17,153 nt of DNA from JAGOBP01 sp046328575 (GCA_046328575.1 JAXLWI010000083.1:1-17153), one strand, 5' to 3'. Positions 1 through 6,987 are shown, counted from the first letter of the stretch. Notes: generated from the letters alone by a model not told the origin. Numbers and translations: made by a program.

Positions 1-32
1 TCGACCGAAAGCAATAGCCGATTATAAACAGC

Positions 33-686
33 ATGTCCCCAACCCTTGCGTTTTTCGATATGGATTACACACTGCTGGACACCAGTTCCGGTTTGCTGTA
101 CGTGAAGTATCTGCGGCAGACCGGACAGATTCAGCGGCACGTGCTGGCGCGGGTGGCGTGGTGGACGCTGTTGTATAAACTAACGCTGATCGATATGTCA
201 CAGGCTTTTCCAAAGATGATGACCTTTGCGCGCGATACCAGCGCAACTGAAACGCTAGCCGATTGTCGCACATGGTTCAACTCGATGGTGCGATCACACC
301 TCAACGCTGCTGCGATCGACAAGATCAGATGGCATCAGCAACAGGGCCACCATGTGGTAATCATTTCGGCTTCGACACAATTTGCGGTGCAGCCCGTGGC
401 CGAGCATCTGGGGCTGGATTTTCTTTGCACACAGTTGGCAGTCGACGGCGATCGCTTGACGGGCAGACTCATCGAACCGGCCTGCTATGCTGAAGGCAAA
501 GTGGTGTGGGCTAAACAGTACGCCGAACGAGTTGGGGCTGAGCTGCGCGTCGCGTACTTCTATACGGATAGCTTGAGCGATCGGGCTTTGTTGGAGATCA
601 TCGGGCAGCCAGTCGCCGTCAACCCTGATCCGCGCTTGAAACGACTGGCCGTTCAGCGCGGGTGGCCGATCGAGAAATTTTACTAA
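33..686 (+). CDS. HAD superfamily IB hydrolase (phosphoserine phosphatase-like)
   Basis: This 217-residue protein is a probable cytoplasmic phosphatase of the HAD superfamily, subfamily IB, the group that includes SerB-like enzymes. Motif I is DMDYT, with nucleophile Asp9 and acid/base Asp11. Motif II is the Ser of IISAST (Ser112), motif III is probably Lys156, and motif IV is YTDSLSD (Asp179 and Asp183). The helical cap between residues 15 and 95 has the Leu/Tyr/Trp-rich look of subfamily IB (the TIGR01490 type). All four catalytic motifs are present and the length is normal, so it should be active, but the substrate cannot be read from sequence. No Shine-Dalgarno sequence precedes the ATG. 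A TATAAA at 23-28 lies so close that translation would be nearly leaderless if it were the -10 box. The gene stands alone, with 75 bases to the next start. Confidence 0.88.
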   Translation: MSPTLAFFDMDYTLLDTSSGLLYVKYLRQTGQIQRHVLARVAWWTLLYKLTLIDMSQAFPKMMTFARDTSATETLADCRTWFNSMVRSHLNAAAIDKIRWHQQQGHHVVIISASTQFAVQPVAEHLGLDFLCTQLAVDGDRLTGRLIEPACYAEGKVVWAKQYAERVGAELRVAYFYTDSLSDRALLEIIGQPVAVNPDPRLKRLAVQRGWPIEKFY

Positions 687-725
687 CCGCGCCAAAACTT
701 ACTTCTAACCCCGTTTTGACAGACA

Positions 726-734
726 TGCTATAAT
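726..734 (+). promoter_or_regulatory. Extended -10 promoter for the NmrA-like gene
   Basis: TGCTATAAT at 726-734 is a perfect -10 hexamer with the TGn extension that allows sigma-70 promoters to work without a good -35 box. Transcription would start near 741, about 20 bases before the ATG at 762. A TTGACA at 716-721 lies only 7 bases from the -10 box and so cannot be its partner. It is not confirmed by expression data. Confidence 0.6.
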
Positions 735-761
735 CGGCGGCAACCCCATCGGACGAAGAGC

Positions 762-1652
762 ATGATCCTAGTCATCGGTGCCACCGGCTTCATCGGTCAA
801 CAGCTGGTTGTTCAACTCGCGCAGGAACAGTACCCCATTTGCTGCCTCGTGCGGCCATCGCGGACTCCGCGCCGTTTTGCACCGGGCATCACCATGCAAG
901 TCGTCAGCGGCGATGTGGATGATGCGCCCGCGCTGCGGCTGGCGATGCATAAGGTAACCACCGTATTTTATCTGGCGACCACCCGCGAAGAAACCGCCAA
1001 CGAAACGATCGAGGAAGTGAACGTTCGTCGCGCCGAGCAATTGATTGACGCGATGCAGGAAGCGGGCGTGCGCCGTTTGATTACGCTCAGTTCCATCGGT
1101 GCGGATTCACATTCGGCATTTGCGTATCTGCGCGCCAAAGGCCGCACCGACGAAGCGTTTGCGCGCAGCGGTCTTGACACAACTATCATTCAGTCGTCGG
1201 ATGTGTACGGCCCCGACGACGCCTGGACCGAATCGATCGCGTTGGCGCTGCACCGTTGGCCGTTCTTCTTCCCGGTGCCTGGCGATGGCAAAGCGCGTTT
1301 GCAACCGATCCATGTGCGCGACCTGTGCCAGTGCGCGCTGGCCTGTCTGGCCAATCCCAAGACCGCCAACAAAGTCATCGCGGTGGCTGGCCCGCAGCAG
1401 ATGTCGTTCGACGAGATGACGAACATCATCATGCAAGCGATCCGCATCCGGCGCAACAAACGCTACATGCGCCCGGCCAGCGCACTCTCATGGTCGCGTT
1501 TCTTACAAGGCGTCATGCGCGGCCAAAGTCTGTATTCGCCCACCCTCCTCGATCTACTCTCGGTCGATCGCACCATTGCCCTCGACGCGGTCTCGTTCCA
1601 ATTCGGTTTTCAACCAGCGCGCATGGCGGCTGCACTGGATTATCTGCGATAG
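762..1652 (+). CDS. NAD(P)-binding atypical SDR (NmrA/NDUFA9-like)
   Basis: This 296-residue protein has a Rossmann fold and belongs to the atypical short-chain dehydrogenase group (NmrA/NDUFA9-like). The dinucleotide motif GATGFIG is at residues 6-12 at the very N-terminus. A LSSIGAD strand (Ser111) and a YxxxK pair (Tyr122, Lys126) sit where SDR catalytic residues are expected, followed by the SSDVYGPDD segment typical of sugar-epimerase-like relatives. It may be a reductase, an NAD(P)H sensor or a quinone-related assembly factor; the substrate is unknown. An extended -10 promoter lies just upstream. The Shine-Dalgarno region (GAAGAG, directly before the ATG) is weak. The next gene starts 2 bases after the stop, so the two are probably cotranscribed. 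Confidence 0.85.
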   Translation: MILVIGATGFIGQQLVVQLAQEQYPICCLVRPSRTPRRFAPGITMQVVSGDVDDAPALRLAMHKVTTVFYLATTREETANETIEEVNVRRAEQLIDAMQEAGVRRLITLSSIGADSHSAFAYLRAKGRTDEAFARSGLDTTIIQSSDVYGPDDAWTESIALALHRWPFFFPVPGDGKARLQPIHVRDLCQCALACLANPKTANKVIAVAGPQQMSFDEMTNIIMQAIRIRRNKRYMRPASALSWSRFLQGVMRGQSLYSPTLLDLLSVDRTIALDAVSFQFGFQPARMAAALDYLR

Positions 1653-1654
1653 CC

Positions 1655-2527
1655 ATGCCCGACTTTGAAATCCGTCCGCTCACAACGCTAGACGACTTTC
1701 ACGCCGCCGAAGATGTGCAACGCGCCGCCTGGCAAAGCGACGAGTTGGACATCGTGCCGCTGCACATGTTGTTAACCGTCGCCAAGAGCGGTGGTGTGCT
1801 GTTAGGTGCGTTCAACGGCGAAGAACTGATCGGCTTTGTGTTCGGTTTCATCGGTACACGTCACCCCGATGCCTATCCGCTGGAGTTCAAGCACTGTTCG
1901 CATCAAATGGGCATTCGGCCGGAGTGGCAAAGTCGCGGCGTGGGCTATGCGCTCAAAGTCGCTCAGCGCGATTTCGTGCGCCAGCAAGGTTTGGGGCTCA
2001 TCACCTGGACGTACGATCCGCTGGAGAGTAAGAACGCGCACCTCAACATCCTCAAACTCGGCGCGGTGTGCAACACCTACTATCGCGATTTGTACGGCGA
2101 ACTGCGCGACGGTCTCAATCGCGGCTTCCCCACCGATCGCTTTCAGGTCGATTGGTGGATCGAGAGCAATCGGGTTGAGACGCGCCTTACTCAACATCGA
2201 CCGCCGCTCACCTTGAAGCACTATCGATTTGCGCGCACACCGATCATCAACGAAGCGACGCTCGATCAGCGCGGTTTACCGGTTTTCTCCAACCCGATCG
2301 ATCTCAGCACGTTGGCGACCGAACGTTTCTTAGTGGAATTTCCGGCCGATTTTCAGACGATTCGCCGCGCCGATCCCGATCTCGCGTTGGCGTGGCGGCT
2401 GCACATCCGATCGATCTGTGAAGACGCCTTTCAGCGCGGCTACAGCGTCATCGATTACATTTACGAACCTGGCTCGCCCGCGCGCAGTTACTATTTGATG
2501 CAACAACTTGAATTCAGCGCGGCGTGA
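1655..2527 (+). CDS. GNAT-superfamily acyltransferase (COG3375-like)
   Basis: This 290-residue protein carries a GNAT acyl-CoA-binding fold. The motif A region is MGIRPEWQSRGVGYALK (residues 85-101), with the QxxGxG-type pyrophosphate loop at 92-97. The reading frame is open upstream to 1256, inside the previous gene, but the ATG at 1655 begins a sensible N-terminus (MPDFEIRPL, the usual GNAT first strand) and lies 2 bases after the upstream stop. Residues 190-290 form a C-terminal extension beyond the minimal GNAT fold. The protein resembles the predicted acetyltransferases of COG3375. From what is known of the family, GNAT proteins next to N-succinylamino acid racemase can act as D-amino acid N-succinyltransferases. 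The gene directly downstream encodes that racemase family, so this role is plausible but inferred. Confidence 0.85.
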   Translation: MPDFEIRPLTTLDDFHAAEDVQRAAWQSDELDIVPLHMLLTVAKSGGVLLGAFNGEELIGFVFGFIGTRHPDAYPLEFKHCSHQMGIRPEWQSRGVGYALKVAQRDFVRQQGLGLITWTYDPLESKNAHLNILKLGAVCNTYYRDLYGELRDGLNRGFPTDRFQVDWWIESNRVETRLTQHRPPLTLKHYRFARTPIINEATLDQRGLPVFSNPIDLSTLATERFLVEFPADFQTIRRADPDLALAWRLHIRSICEDAFQRGYSVIDYIYEPGSPARSYYLMQQLEFSAA

Positions 2528-2580
2528 AGCAGGCTGCCAGCCCGGTTCACGCGTCACTCATCACACATCAAGGGGAACCC

Positions 2581-3690
2581 ATGCCCATCGATCACATCAC
2601 CCTCTATCACGTCTCCATGCCGTTGATTGCGCCGTTCGAAACCTCGTTCGGCGTCGAAACCGATCGGCACTGCGTCATCGTGCGCGTCGAAGCCGATGGT
2701 CTTACCGGCTGGGGCGAATGTCCCGCCGAGCATGAATTCGGCTATTCGTACGAGACGACGACCACCGTCTGGCACGCGCTGAAAGACTTCCTGATTCCGC
2801 AATCATTGGGCAAGCCTGTCAGCATAGAAGACACCGTGCGCCTCGGCGAATATCTGCGCGGCCACAACATGGCGCGGCACGGACTTGAGACGGCGCTGTG
2901 GGACATCGTCGCGCAGCGTGACGGCGTTTCGCTCTCAAAGGCGCTGGGCGGCGTGCGCGATCGCGTGGCGGTAGGTGTCAGCGTCGGCATTCAGGCCAAC
3001 GCCGATGCGCTGATCAAGAAACTGGCCGATTATCTGGGCCAAGGCTACGGCCGCATCAAGATTAAGATCAAGCCCGGCTACGATTTAGACATCGTCAAGG
3101 CCGTGCGCGCTGTTTACCCGAAGATCTTGCTGCAAGTTGATGCGAACTCGGCTTATCGGCTGGCGGATCGCGCGCTGTTCGAAGCGATGGACGACTACAA
3201 CCTGTTGCTGATCGAACAACCGTTTGGCTGGGACGACATCTACGAACACTCGAAACTTCAGCCGCACCTCAAGACACCAATCTGCCTCGACGAGTCGATC
3301 CATTCCGTCGGCCATGCCACTATGGCGATCGAGTTGGGGGCGTGCAAGATCATCAACATCAAACCGGCGCGCGTGGGCGGCTTCACCGAATCGCGCCGCA
3401 TTCACGATGTGTGCCAGAGTCACGGACAGCCGGTATGGTGCGGCGGTATGCTCGAAACGGGCATTGGTCGTGCGGGCAATGTCGCTCTCGCTTCGCTGCC
3501 CAACTTCACCCTGCCCGGCGACATCAGCGCCAGTAACCGCTACTATGTCGAAGACATCGCCGAGCCGACCTTCACCCTCAACGCCGATTCGACTTTATCC
3601 GTGCCCACCGCACCCGGCCTCGGCGTCACGGTGAACATGAAAGCACTGGAAAAGTACACACTTCGGACAGAAACTTTTGGACACATCTAA
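2581..3690 (+). CDS. menC: o-Succinylbenzoate synthase / N-succinylamino acid racemase
   Basis: This 369-residue enolase-superfamily enzyme has all catalytic residues of the OSBS/NSAR branch: the KxK pair Lys160 and Lys162 in RIKIKIKPG, metal ligands Asp187 (QVDAN), Glu212 (LIEQPF) and Asp237 (CLDES), and Lys261 (INIKPAR) on the opposite face. Length matches the family. The frame is open back to a GTG at 2524 that overlaps the upstream stop, but the ATG at 2581 has AAGGGG at 2570-2575 with 5-base spacing and starts the protein at the normal point. Enzymes of this branch either make o-succinylbenzoate for menaquinone or racemise N-succinylamino acids, and many do both. No other men gene is in the window, and the upstream neighbour is a GNAT acyltransferase, which favours the racemase role. 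The symbol reflects the family only. Confidence 0.9.
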   Translation: MPIDHITLYHVSMPLIAPFETSFGVETDRHCVIVRVEADGLTGWGECPAEHEFGYSYETTTTVWHALKDFLIPQSLGKPVSIEDTVRLGEYLRGHNMARHGLETALWDIVAQRDGVSLSKALGGVRDRVAVGVSVGIQANADALIKKLADYLGQGYGRIKIKIKPGYDLDIVKAVRAVYPKILLQVDANSAYRLADRALFEAMDDYNLLLIEQPFGWDDIYEHSKLQPHLKTPICLDESIHSVGHATMAIELGACKIINIKPARVGGFTESRRIHDVCQSHGQPVWCGGMLETGIGRAGNVALASLPNFTLPGDISASNRYYVEDIAEPTFTLNADSTLSVPTAPGLGVTVNMKALEKYTLRTETFGHI

Positions 3691-3695
3691 TCATG

Positions 3696-3765
3696 CACCG
3701 CGAGGATGCTAAGCGCGCAAAGCAATACGCTCACGTCACTTTGCGTTCTTGGTGTCTTTGCGGTT
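3696..3765. repeat. Imperfect palindromic intergenic repeat
   Basis: Two 27-base arms (3696-3722 and 3739-3765) are inverted copies of each other at 19 of 27 positions, separated by a 16-base loop. Most mismatches are transitions that still allow G-U pairing in RNA. The arms are built from short AAAG/CGCAAAG-type words. From memory, similar CGCAAAG-rich intergenic palindromes are dispersed in many environmental bacterial genomes. No coding ability is apparent. It lies between the menC-like stop and the PP2C start. Confidence 0.65.
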
Positions 3766-3775
3766 AAATATCCAC

Positions 3776-4477
3776 ATGCATCTAGACGTAGCCGTTGCCA
3801 AAGTTCGCAAATATGCCGTGCCAGAAAGCGGCGACACGATCGAGATGGTCGAGCGCCCCAACGGCGGCGTGTCGTTCATCGTCGTGGATGGGCAGCGTTC
3901 GGGCAAGAGCGCCAAAGCCATCAGCAACATCGTGGCGCGCAAGGCCGTCTCGCTGCTAGCCGAAGGTGTCCGTGATGGTGCCGCCGCTCGCGCCGCGCAC
4001 GATTATCTGTACACACATCGATCGGGCAAAGTCTCGGCCACGCTCAACATCGTCTCGATCGATCTCGAATCCCGCTCGCTGGTACTGTCCCGGAATAGCC
4101 ACTGCCCGATCGTGCTGGTGCAGGCCGGCGAAATGCAGGTACTCGATCAGCCGTCACAGCCTGTCGGCGTGCACCGCGGCACCAAGCCCGTCATCAGCGA
4201 AATTCCGTTGTCGCCCGGCACGACTGTGGTAATATATACCGACGGACTGATCGCTGCCGGCGAGCGCAAAGGCCAAACGTTAGATGTGCCCCGCGCCGTA
4301 CGGGAATTGAGCGTTCATCCGCTGACGGCCAAACAACTGGCGCGCGAACTGCTCGATCGGGCACTGGCGCTGGACGAACAACGCCCCGCTGATGACATCA
4401 GCATTCTGGTGCTGACCATCAGTAAGTTCGACCAACCCAACGATGCGCGCTGGCTCAACGTCAGTATGCCGCTGTAA
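3776..4477 (+). CDS. SpoIIE-type PP2C serine phosphatase
   Basis: This 233-residue single-domain protein belongs to the PPM/SpoIIE phosphatase family. The metal-binding acidic residues are in place: Asp20 (ESGD), Asp38-Gly39 (VVDG), Asp156 in IYTDGL and Asp206-Asp207 in ADDISI. No sensor or membrane domain is attached, so it resembles RsbU/RsbX-like stand-alone phosphatases that act on phosphorylated anti-sigma antagonists or similar partners; the partner is unknown. The frame extends upstream to a GTG at 3749, but that codon lies inside the palindromic repeat, so the ATG at 3776 is preferred. No obvious Shine-Dalgarno sequence is present. The next gene follows after 13 bases, suggesting cotranscription with the zinc-module membrane protein. 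Confidence 0.87.
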   Translation: MHLDVAVAKVRKYAVPESGDTIEMVERPNGGVSFIVVDGQRSGKSAKAISNIVARKAVSLLAEGVRDGAAARAAHDYLYTHRSGKVSATLNIVSIDLESRSLVLSRNSHCPIVLVQAGEMQVLDQPSQPVGVHRGTKPVISEIPLSPGTTVVIYTDGLIAAGERKGQTLDVPRAVRELSVHPLTAKQLARELLDRALALDEQRPADDISILVLTISKFDQPNDARWLNVSMPL

Positions 4478-4490
4478 ACAGGAGTCAACT

Positions 4491-5279
4491 ATGTCACGCG
4501 TCTCTGCTGCTTTTGTCTGTGCTTTGTGCGATCCGGATAATCCGCGGCCGGCGAGCATCATGTGCAGCAACAACTGCGGGCGCTATGTGTGCGCCGTACA
4601 TGCCATGCCGCGCAAAGGCCCCGGCAGCGCCATGGTCTGCCTGTCCTGCGCGGAAGCGCTTGGCCTGATGGAGAAGCCCAAGCCTCAGACCGCGCCCACG
4701 CCAATTGTGTCGATCCCGGTGCCGCCGGAAGTGAAGCCCGAGCCGTCGATCAGCACCACGTTGGCCGCCCAGGCCGATCGGCCTGCCCCGGCCCCCAAGC
4801 GCGTCGAAGAACCCGTACCCGTACCTGTTGTCGAAAAGAAGATCGAAGCTGCGCCGATCGAACCACCCGCGCCTAAAGCCGAAGTCAAACCGATCATCGA
4901 AACGCCGCAACCCAAGTCCACCCCAGCCCCGGCCATGAATGTATCTGAACCGCCGTCGCTGTTCAAAGTAGTGGAAGAACCTAAGAGCAACGTTATTCCG
5001 GCCAGCGCCCAAAGCGATGCCGCTCGCCGCCTAGTTGATCCACCGCCGCCGCCGCAATCGTCGGAGACCATCGTCTCGCAGCGCGGCAACACTCTGCAAG
5101 TGCCCAAAGTCACGGCGACGCTGGGCAAGCCGCCACAACCCATTGCCAATCGGCCGCGCGCCGCACAGCGCGCCAGTAATGGCTTACCTTTTGACTGGCC
5201 GATCATTGCCGGTGCTGCCGGATCGGTAGTGCTGGGCATTATCGGCTTCGTGATGATCCTCGCCGCCCTAGCGGGCTAA
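4491..5279 (+). CDS. Membrane-anchored protein with eight-ligand zinc module
   Basis: I do not recognise a named family. The 262-residue protein begins with a compact Cys/His module: Cys10, Cys13, Cys25, Cys29, Cys34, His37, Cys50, Cys53. These eight ligands could hold two zinc ions, as in cross-brace or B-box-like folds. Residues 60-235 form a low-complexity linker rich in Pro, Ala, Glu, Lys and Val, typical of an extended stalk. Residues about 236-262 form one hydrophobic helix (PIIAGAAGSVVLGIIGFVMI) that ends at the C-terminus. Without a signal peptide, the zinc module probably faces the cytoplasm. AGGAG precedes the ATG at 4491, which decides the start over an upstream in-frame codon at 4443. 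It follows the PP2C phosphatase by 13 bases and may be its partner or anchor, which is inference. Confidence 0.8.
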   Translation: MSRVSAAFVCALCDPDNPRPASIMCSNNCGRYVCAVHAMPRKGPGSAMVCLSCAEALGLMEKPKPQTAPTPIVSIPVPPEVKPEPSISTTLAAQADRPAPAPKRVEEPVPVPVVEKKIEAAPIEPPAPKAEVKPIIETPQPKSTPAPAMNVSEPPSLFKVVEEPKSNVIPASAQSDAARRLVDPPPPPQSSETIVSQRGNTLQVPKVTATLGKPPQPIANRPRAAQRASNGLPFDWPIIAGAAGSVVLGIIGFVMILAALAG

Positions 5280-5297
5280 CTCGCACCCGATTGGACT

Positions 5298-5330
5298 CCG
5301 CCTCCCGATCGGATTACACACGGGAGGCGG
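5298..5330 (+). other. Perfect 10-bp hairpin in the leader of the RCK gene
   Basis: CCGCCTCCCG at 5298-5307 and CGGGAGGCGG at 5321-5330 are perfect inverted copies with a 13-base loop. No T-run follows, so it is not a standard intrinsic terminator. It lies between the stop at 5279 and the ATG at 5345. It could shield the downstream start, stabilise an mRNA end, or act as a factor-dependent terminator. Confidence 0.6.
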
Positions 5331-5344
5331 CGCTGTACCTCAGC

Positions 5345-6454
5345 ATGATAGTCATCGAGCCATCGTCGAAGCGACATTCACTGCGCCAGATGCTCAAGCG
5401 GAATTGGCGTGACCTGCGCGTCTTGTTTCGCGCCTTCAGCCGCCCGCTGATGATCTTCTTTGCGCTGATTGTGGTCTTTGGCACAGCGTATTACCTGCTC
5501 TCGTTGTTGGCCGGAGAACGGGAACCCAACTCGCCCATCGAAGGCATGTTTCTGGTGCTGGCCATGATCTTTCTGCAGGCGAACGTCGCGTTTCCCGATC
5601 AATGGTACCTGCAGGTCTTCTTCTTCGCGATGCCCGTTGTCGGGCTGGCGTGGTTGAGCGCCGGCGCGGCGAATCTGGGCGTGAAACTCTTCAACCGATC
5701 GGCCCGCGGGCAGGAATGGGAGGTGGCTTTGGCCAGCATGTATTCCGATCACATCATTGTCTGCGGCGTCGGCAAACTCGGCTACCGCGTCATTTTGCAG
5801 CTCATGAAATTCGGGCAGAATGTCGTCGCCATTGAACAAGACGAGAAGAAACCGTTCATCTCGTTGGTGCGCCAGCTCGACGTGCCGGTGATTTTTGGCG
5901 ATGCGCGGCAGCGCGATGTGCAGCACAAAGCCGGGCTTGAGCGCGCTTCGGCGATTGTCTGCTGTACCCAAGACGACCTGACCAACCTCGACATCGCATT
6001 GGACGCGCGCGAACTCAACAGCGACATCAAAGTGGTGCTGCGCATGTTCGACGTCGATCTCGCCGCCAAGATCGAGCGCGGCTTTGGCATCCATACGGCG
6101 TTCAGCGCATCGGGCCTCGCGGCCCCAGCCTTTGCCGCAGCCGCCACTCGCGCCCACATCGAGTATTCGTTTTACGTTGGCGACACGCTGCTCCACGTCA
6201 GCCAGATCACAGTTGAGGACGATTCGCCGCTGGTGGGACTGACCATGGAAGAAGGCGAACGGCGCTTTGAGATGACGGTCATTATGCACCACACCGACGA
6301 TCACATGCACCTGCATCCCAACTACGATGAGATCATTCACGCGGGTGATACGCTGGTGGTCTTTGCGACGTTGGAAACACTGGGCAAGATCGGCGGGAAA
6401 AATCACAAGAATTCCAGTCAGCCCAATTTGTTGAGACGCATGTTCAAGCGCTAG
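5345..6454 (+). CDS. Potassium-channel-like RCK (TrkA-N/TrkA-C) membrane protein
   Basis: This 369-residue protein has the plan of a two-transmembrane RCK channel. Helix 1 is about residues 34-55, a re-entrant-like segment follows at 63-84, helix 2 is 87-111, then an NAD-binding RCK domain from 135 (GVGKLG at 141-146, with Glu164 at the end of the second strand), and a TrkA-C-like domain at about 272-345. Where a potassium channel carries TVGYG, this protein has LQANVAFPDQ (77-86), so the canonical selectivity filter is missing. It may be a non-selective channel, a regulatory relative or a different transporter. I chose the ATG at 5345. An in-frame TTG at 5291 would add 18 residues spanning the leader hairpin. 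It ends before a strong terminator at 6463. Confidence 0.85.
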   Translation: MIVIEPSSKRHSLRQMLKRNWRDLRVLFRAFSRPLMIFFALIVVFGTAYYLLSLLAGEREPNSPIEGMFLVLAMIFLQANVAFPDQWYLQVFFFAMPVVGLAWLSAGAANLGVKLFNRSARGQEWEVALASMYSDHIIVCGVGKLGYRVILQLMKFGQNVVAIEQDEKKPFISLVRQLDVPVIFGDARQRDVQHKAGLERASAIVCCTQDDLTNLDIALDARELNSDIKVVLRMFDVDLAAKIERGFGIHTAFSASGLAAPAFAAAATRAHIEYSFYVGDTLLHVSQITVEDDSPLVGLTMEEGERRFEMTVIMHHTDDHMHLHPNYDEIIHAGDTLVVFATLETLGKIGGKNHKNSSQPNLLRRMFKR

Positions 6455-6462
6455 AGATCAAC

Positions 6463-6505
6463 CGAGGCGAGTAAGCGTCTTCAGCGCAGACTCGCCTCGA
6501 CTTTT
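6463..6505 (+). terminator. Intrinsic terminator after the RCK gene
   Basis: CGAGGCGAGT at 6463-6472 pairs perfectly with ACTCGCCTCG at 6490-6499, leaving a 17-base loop, and a TTTT run at 6502-6505 follows. It is correctly placed to end the PP2C-to-RCK transcript. The next start codon is at 6509, only four bases later. Confidence 0.8.
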
Positions 6506-6508
6506 ATC

Positions 6509-6880
6509 ATGACTGAAAACCCTTTGACTTCACTCCACATCGTCGTCGTCGGTCCGTGTGCGTCTGGCAAGACGACGCTGGTGCGCGGCCTGTGGGCGCA
6601 TGGCTTTGCCGGGGCACGCGTCGTCGCGCAGGAACACAGCGGCGTGCCCGATTTGTGGAGGATGCGCGGCCAACCTGAGGTACTGATCTACCTGGACGCC
6701 CGCCTCGAGACGATTGCGACCCGCCAACGCCGGGCCGATTGGACGCTCGATTACCTATCGGAACAGCTGCGCCGCCTGCAGAGCGCATGGGCGGCGTGTG
6801 ATTTGTATCTCCCCACCGATGATCTCACACCCGATCAAGTCCTCGCGCACGTGATCGAGCATCTCAAACGCCGCGTTTGA
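6509..6880 (+). CDS. Small P-loop NTPase / nucleotide-kinase-like protein
   Basis: This 123-residue protein has a clear Walker A motif, GPCASGKT at residues 15-22, preceded by a hydrophobic strand (LHIVVVG). A second strand ending in VLIYLDAR (around residues 51-58) followed by RQRRADW recalls the lid and strand pattern of small-molecule kinases such as shikimate or adenylate kinase relatives, but the protein is shorter than those enzymes (usually 160-220 residues). It may be a minimal P-loop protein of unknown substrate. No Shine-Dalgarno sequence precedes the ATG, and a terminator hairpin ends four bases upstream, so its expression may depend on readthrough or leaderless translation. The function is not assigned. 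Confidence 0.72.
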   Translation: MTENPLTSLHIVVVGPCASGKTTLVRGLWAHGFAGARVVAQEHSGVPDLWRMRGQPEVLIYLDARLETIATRQRRADWTLDYLSEQLRRLQSAWAACDLYLPTDDLTPDQVLAHVIEHLKRRV

Positions 6881-6892
6881 TACGTCAGCCTT

Positions 6893-6921
6893 TTGACAGA
6901 TCACGTCCGTTGGCTTATAAT
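6893..6921 (+). promoter_or_regulatory. Consensus sigma-70 promoter for secDF
   Basis: TTGACA at 6893-6898 and TATAAT at 6916-6921 match the sigma-70 consensus at all twelve positions with the ideal 17-base spacer. Transcription should start near 6928, about 60 bases before the secD ATG at 6988. It begins 13 bases after the stop of the P-loop gene. Confidence 0.85.
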
Positions 6922-6939
6922 CGCGCCGCTTGAAGGTCG

Positions 6940-6968
6940 CGCCGGCCTAATCTGCCGGCGACTTTTTT
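6940..6968 (+). terminator. secD: Terminator-like hairpin in the secD leader (candidate attenuator)
   Basis: CGCCGGC at 6940-6946 pairs with GCCGGCG at 6954-6960 across a 7-base loop, and six T residues follow at 6963-6968. The hairpin lies downstream of the predicted start point and upstream of the secD ribosome-binding site. It could therefore attenuate secDF transcription, or simply terminate transcripts from upstream genes while also acting on the new one. Confidence 0.6.
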
Positions 6969-6987
6969 GTGTGATTCAGGAGTACGC

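Noticed and set aside
716..734. TTGACA and TATAAT as a classical promoter pair
   Set aside because: The spacer is only 7 bases. The -10 box is kept as an extended -10 promoter without this -35.
1256..1654. Upstream extension of the GNAT reading frame inside the NmrA-like gene
   Set aside because: The added 133 residues overlap a well supported gene in another frame and look non-native, and the ATG at 1655 begins a normal GNAT N-terminus.
3749..3775. GTG start for the PP2C phosphatase
   Set aside because: The codon lies inside the palindromic repeat, and the extra residues do not match the family. The ATG at 3776 is preferred.
4494..5012. Minus-strand Gly/Arg/Asp-rich 172-codon frame opposite the zinc-module protein
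   Set aside because: It is a mirror of the Pro/Ala/Glu-rich linker codons and has no supporting start signals.
5378..6406. A 342-codon open frame on the minus strand opposite the RCK gene
   Set aside because: It lies entirely opposite a protein with clear RCK motifs, its product is a His/Gln/Arg-rich sequence with no recognisable domain, and it has no promoter or ribosome-binding site. It is a by-product of GC-rich codon usage.
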